The notes under the pieces were generated by a model that saw only the letters and a program-made list of their open reading frames with translations, did not search any database and had not been told where the DNA came from. A stretch of 24,403 bases of DNA from an uncultured Pelagibacteraceae bacterium (GTDB taxonomy: Bacteria; Pseudomonadota; Alphaproteobacteria; Pelagibacterales; Pelagibacteraceae), in assembly GCA_902536205.1 (NCBI GenBank), contig CACAWM010000006.1, forward strand, positions 1 to 24,403, given 5' to 3'. Positions 23,788-24,403 of the stretch are shown piece after piece. The translations under genes and the position numbers were made by a program. Numbering within the stretch: the stretch's first letter is position 1; each line of letters starts with the position of its first letter.

Positions 23788-24403
23788 TGGAAAATATTAA
23801 CTTTAAGCACTCAATTATATTTTTTAATTTTTGCATTTTGATAAGTCCTCTTTATTCAATGCTCAATTTTGAACCAGTTATATTTTGCTTGTTTTTAATT
23901 TTAATTTTGGGAATTTCTCACGGTGCATTAGATAATATTAAGGGAAAAAAACTTTTAAAATTATTTGGATACAAACAAACTGTATCCTTTTATCTTGCTT
24001 ATGTATTAATTTCATCATTAATAATAATATTCTGGCTGATATTTCCTAATACAATTTTATTACTATTTTTGATTGTGGCCGCCTATCATTTTGGAAAAGA
24101 GGATACAGTATTTTTTTTTAGAAAAAAGTTTTTTATATCTGAGTGTTTATTCTTCTTAAAAGGATCAACAGTAATTATAGCTCCACTATTATTGAATAGA
24201 GAGGAAACTAATGAAATATTTAGGATTCTAAATTTTAAAGTTTTTGAAGCAGGATTATTTAGTAATGAATTTTTAATTGTGATGTTGTGTCTTGGTTTTT
24301 TATCATCTATGTACATTTCAAAAAAAGAGAGCTCAAATCTAAAAGGTGTCATGATCATGGACTTCTTTTCTTTAATAATACTAAATCTTTTTTTATCGCC
24401 TAT
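23787..24403 (+). CDS. blh: Beta-carotene 15,15'-dioxygenase, Brp/Blh family (5' part, cut by window end)
   Basis: Blh cleaves beta-carotene into two retinals, the chromophore of proteorhodopsin. ATG 23787 overlaps the crtY stop by one base (TAATG), and the frame stays open to the window edge, giving 205 residues. The protein is very hydrophobic, with about five membrane helices visible. Two family motifs with iron-ligand histidines are present: GISHGALDN (His45) and AYHFGKEDT (His101). The remaining His ligands would lie beyond the edge. Position after crtI-crtB-crtY supports the call: a beta-carotene pathway ending in blh implies retinal, hence a rhodopsin elsewhere in the genome. Confidence 0.93.
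   Translation, partial: MENINFKHSIIFFNFCILISPLYSMLNFEPVIFCLFLILILGISHGALDNIKGKKLLKLFGYKQTVSFYLAYVLISSLIIIFWLIFPNTILLLFLIVAAYHFGKEDTVFFFRKKFFISECLFFLKGSTVIIAPLLLNREETNEIFRILNFKVFEAGLFSNEFLIVMLCLGFLSSMYISKKESSNLKGVMIMDFFSLIILNLFLSP

Noticed and set aside
20419..24403. Carotenoid cluster as a recent horizontally acquired island
   Set aside because: Base composition, codon style and gene overlap pattern look the same as in the flanking core genes, and no mobile element, tRNA or repeat borders the cluster; an old transfer cannot be excluded.

Overview
The window looks like chromosome from a streamlined, marine, SAR11/Pelagibacter-like alphaproteobacterium. Four things point there: very AT-rich DNA (roughly 70% A+T by eye), coding sequences packed end to end with only about 0.3 kb of non-coding sequence in 24.4 kb, alphaproteobacterial gene neighbourhoods (rplY-pth-ychF; petABC; mutY-DciA-dsbA-smc; an F0 cluster with both b and b' subunits; CcrM), and a carotenoid-to-retinal pathway (crtI-crtB-crtY-blh) of the kind that serves proteorhodopsin. 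The assignment is inference; no rRNA is present to test it. No insertion sequence, prophage, CRISPR array or toxin/defence locus was seen.

Layout. 1-1685 (+): tail of a probable L25 ribosomal protein gene, pth and ychF. 1662-4218 (-): petA-petB-petC, the cytochrome bc1 complex, whose last gene overlaps the end of ychF by 24 bp. 4219-4307 is the longest gap and must hold divergent promoters. 4308-6060 (+): trmL, hemF, greA. 6057-9982 (-): a TPR protein, ispE, tRNA-Gln(TTG) and the CCA-adding enzyme, read in that order. 9985-11255 (+): an alphaproteobacterial family 4-type uracil-DNA glycosylase and rnhB; rnhB appears to start at CTG. 11256-11333 is a 78-bp control region carrying four GANTC sites and hairpins, followed by ccrM (11334-12407, +). 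12404-14538 (-): mutY and a flavin monooxygenase. 14533-18037 (+): a DciA/DUF721 protein, a DsbA-like protein and an unusually short SMC. 18047-20403 (+): atpI, atpB, atpE, atpF', atpF (the F0 half of ATP synthase). 20419-24403 (+): crtI, crtB, crtY and the 5' two thirds or so of blh, cut by the window edge.

How the genes work together. The bc1 complex and ATP synthase F0 are the core of oxidative phosphorylation, and hemF supplies haem for cytochromes. crtI-crtB-crtY-blh would turn geranylgeranyl diphosphate into retinal, the chromophore of a light-driven proton pump, and ispE feeds the isoprenoid precursor pathway. The retinal genes start 15 bp after the ATP synthase b subunit on the same strand, so light-driven proton pumping and proton-driven ATP synthesis may be partly co-transcribed. 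MutY, the uracil glycosylase, RNase HII, CcrM, the DciA protein and SMC form a repair, replication and chromosome-organisation set.

The observations most worth following are the SMC with no recognisable hinge domain, the cluster of CcrM target sites inside a hairpin directly before ccrM itself, the ATP synthase-retinal gene junction with a hairpin over the crtI start codon, the CTG start of rnhB, and the tRNA placed 7 nt before the gene for the CCA-adding enzyme.
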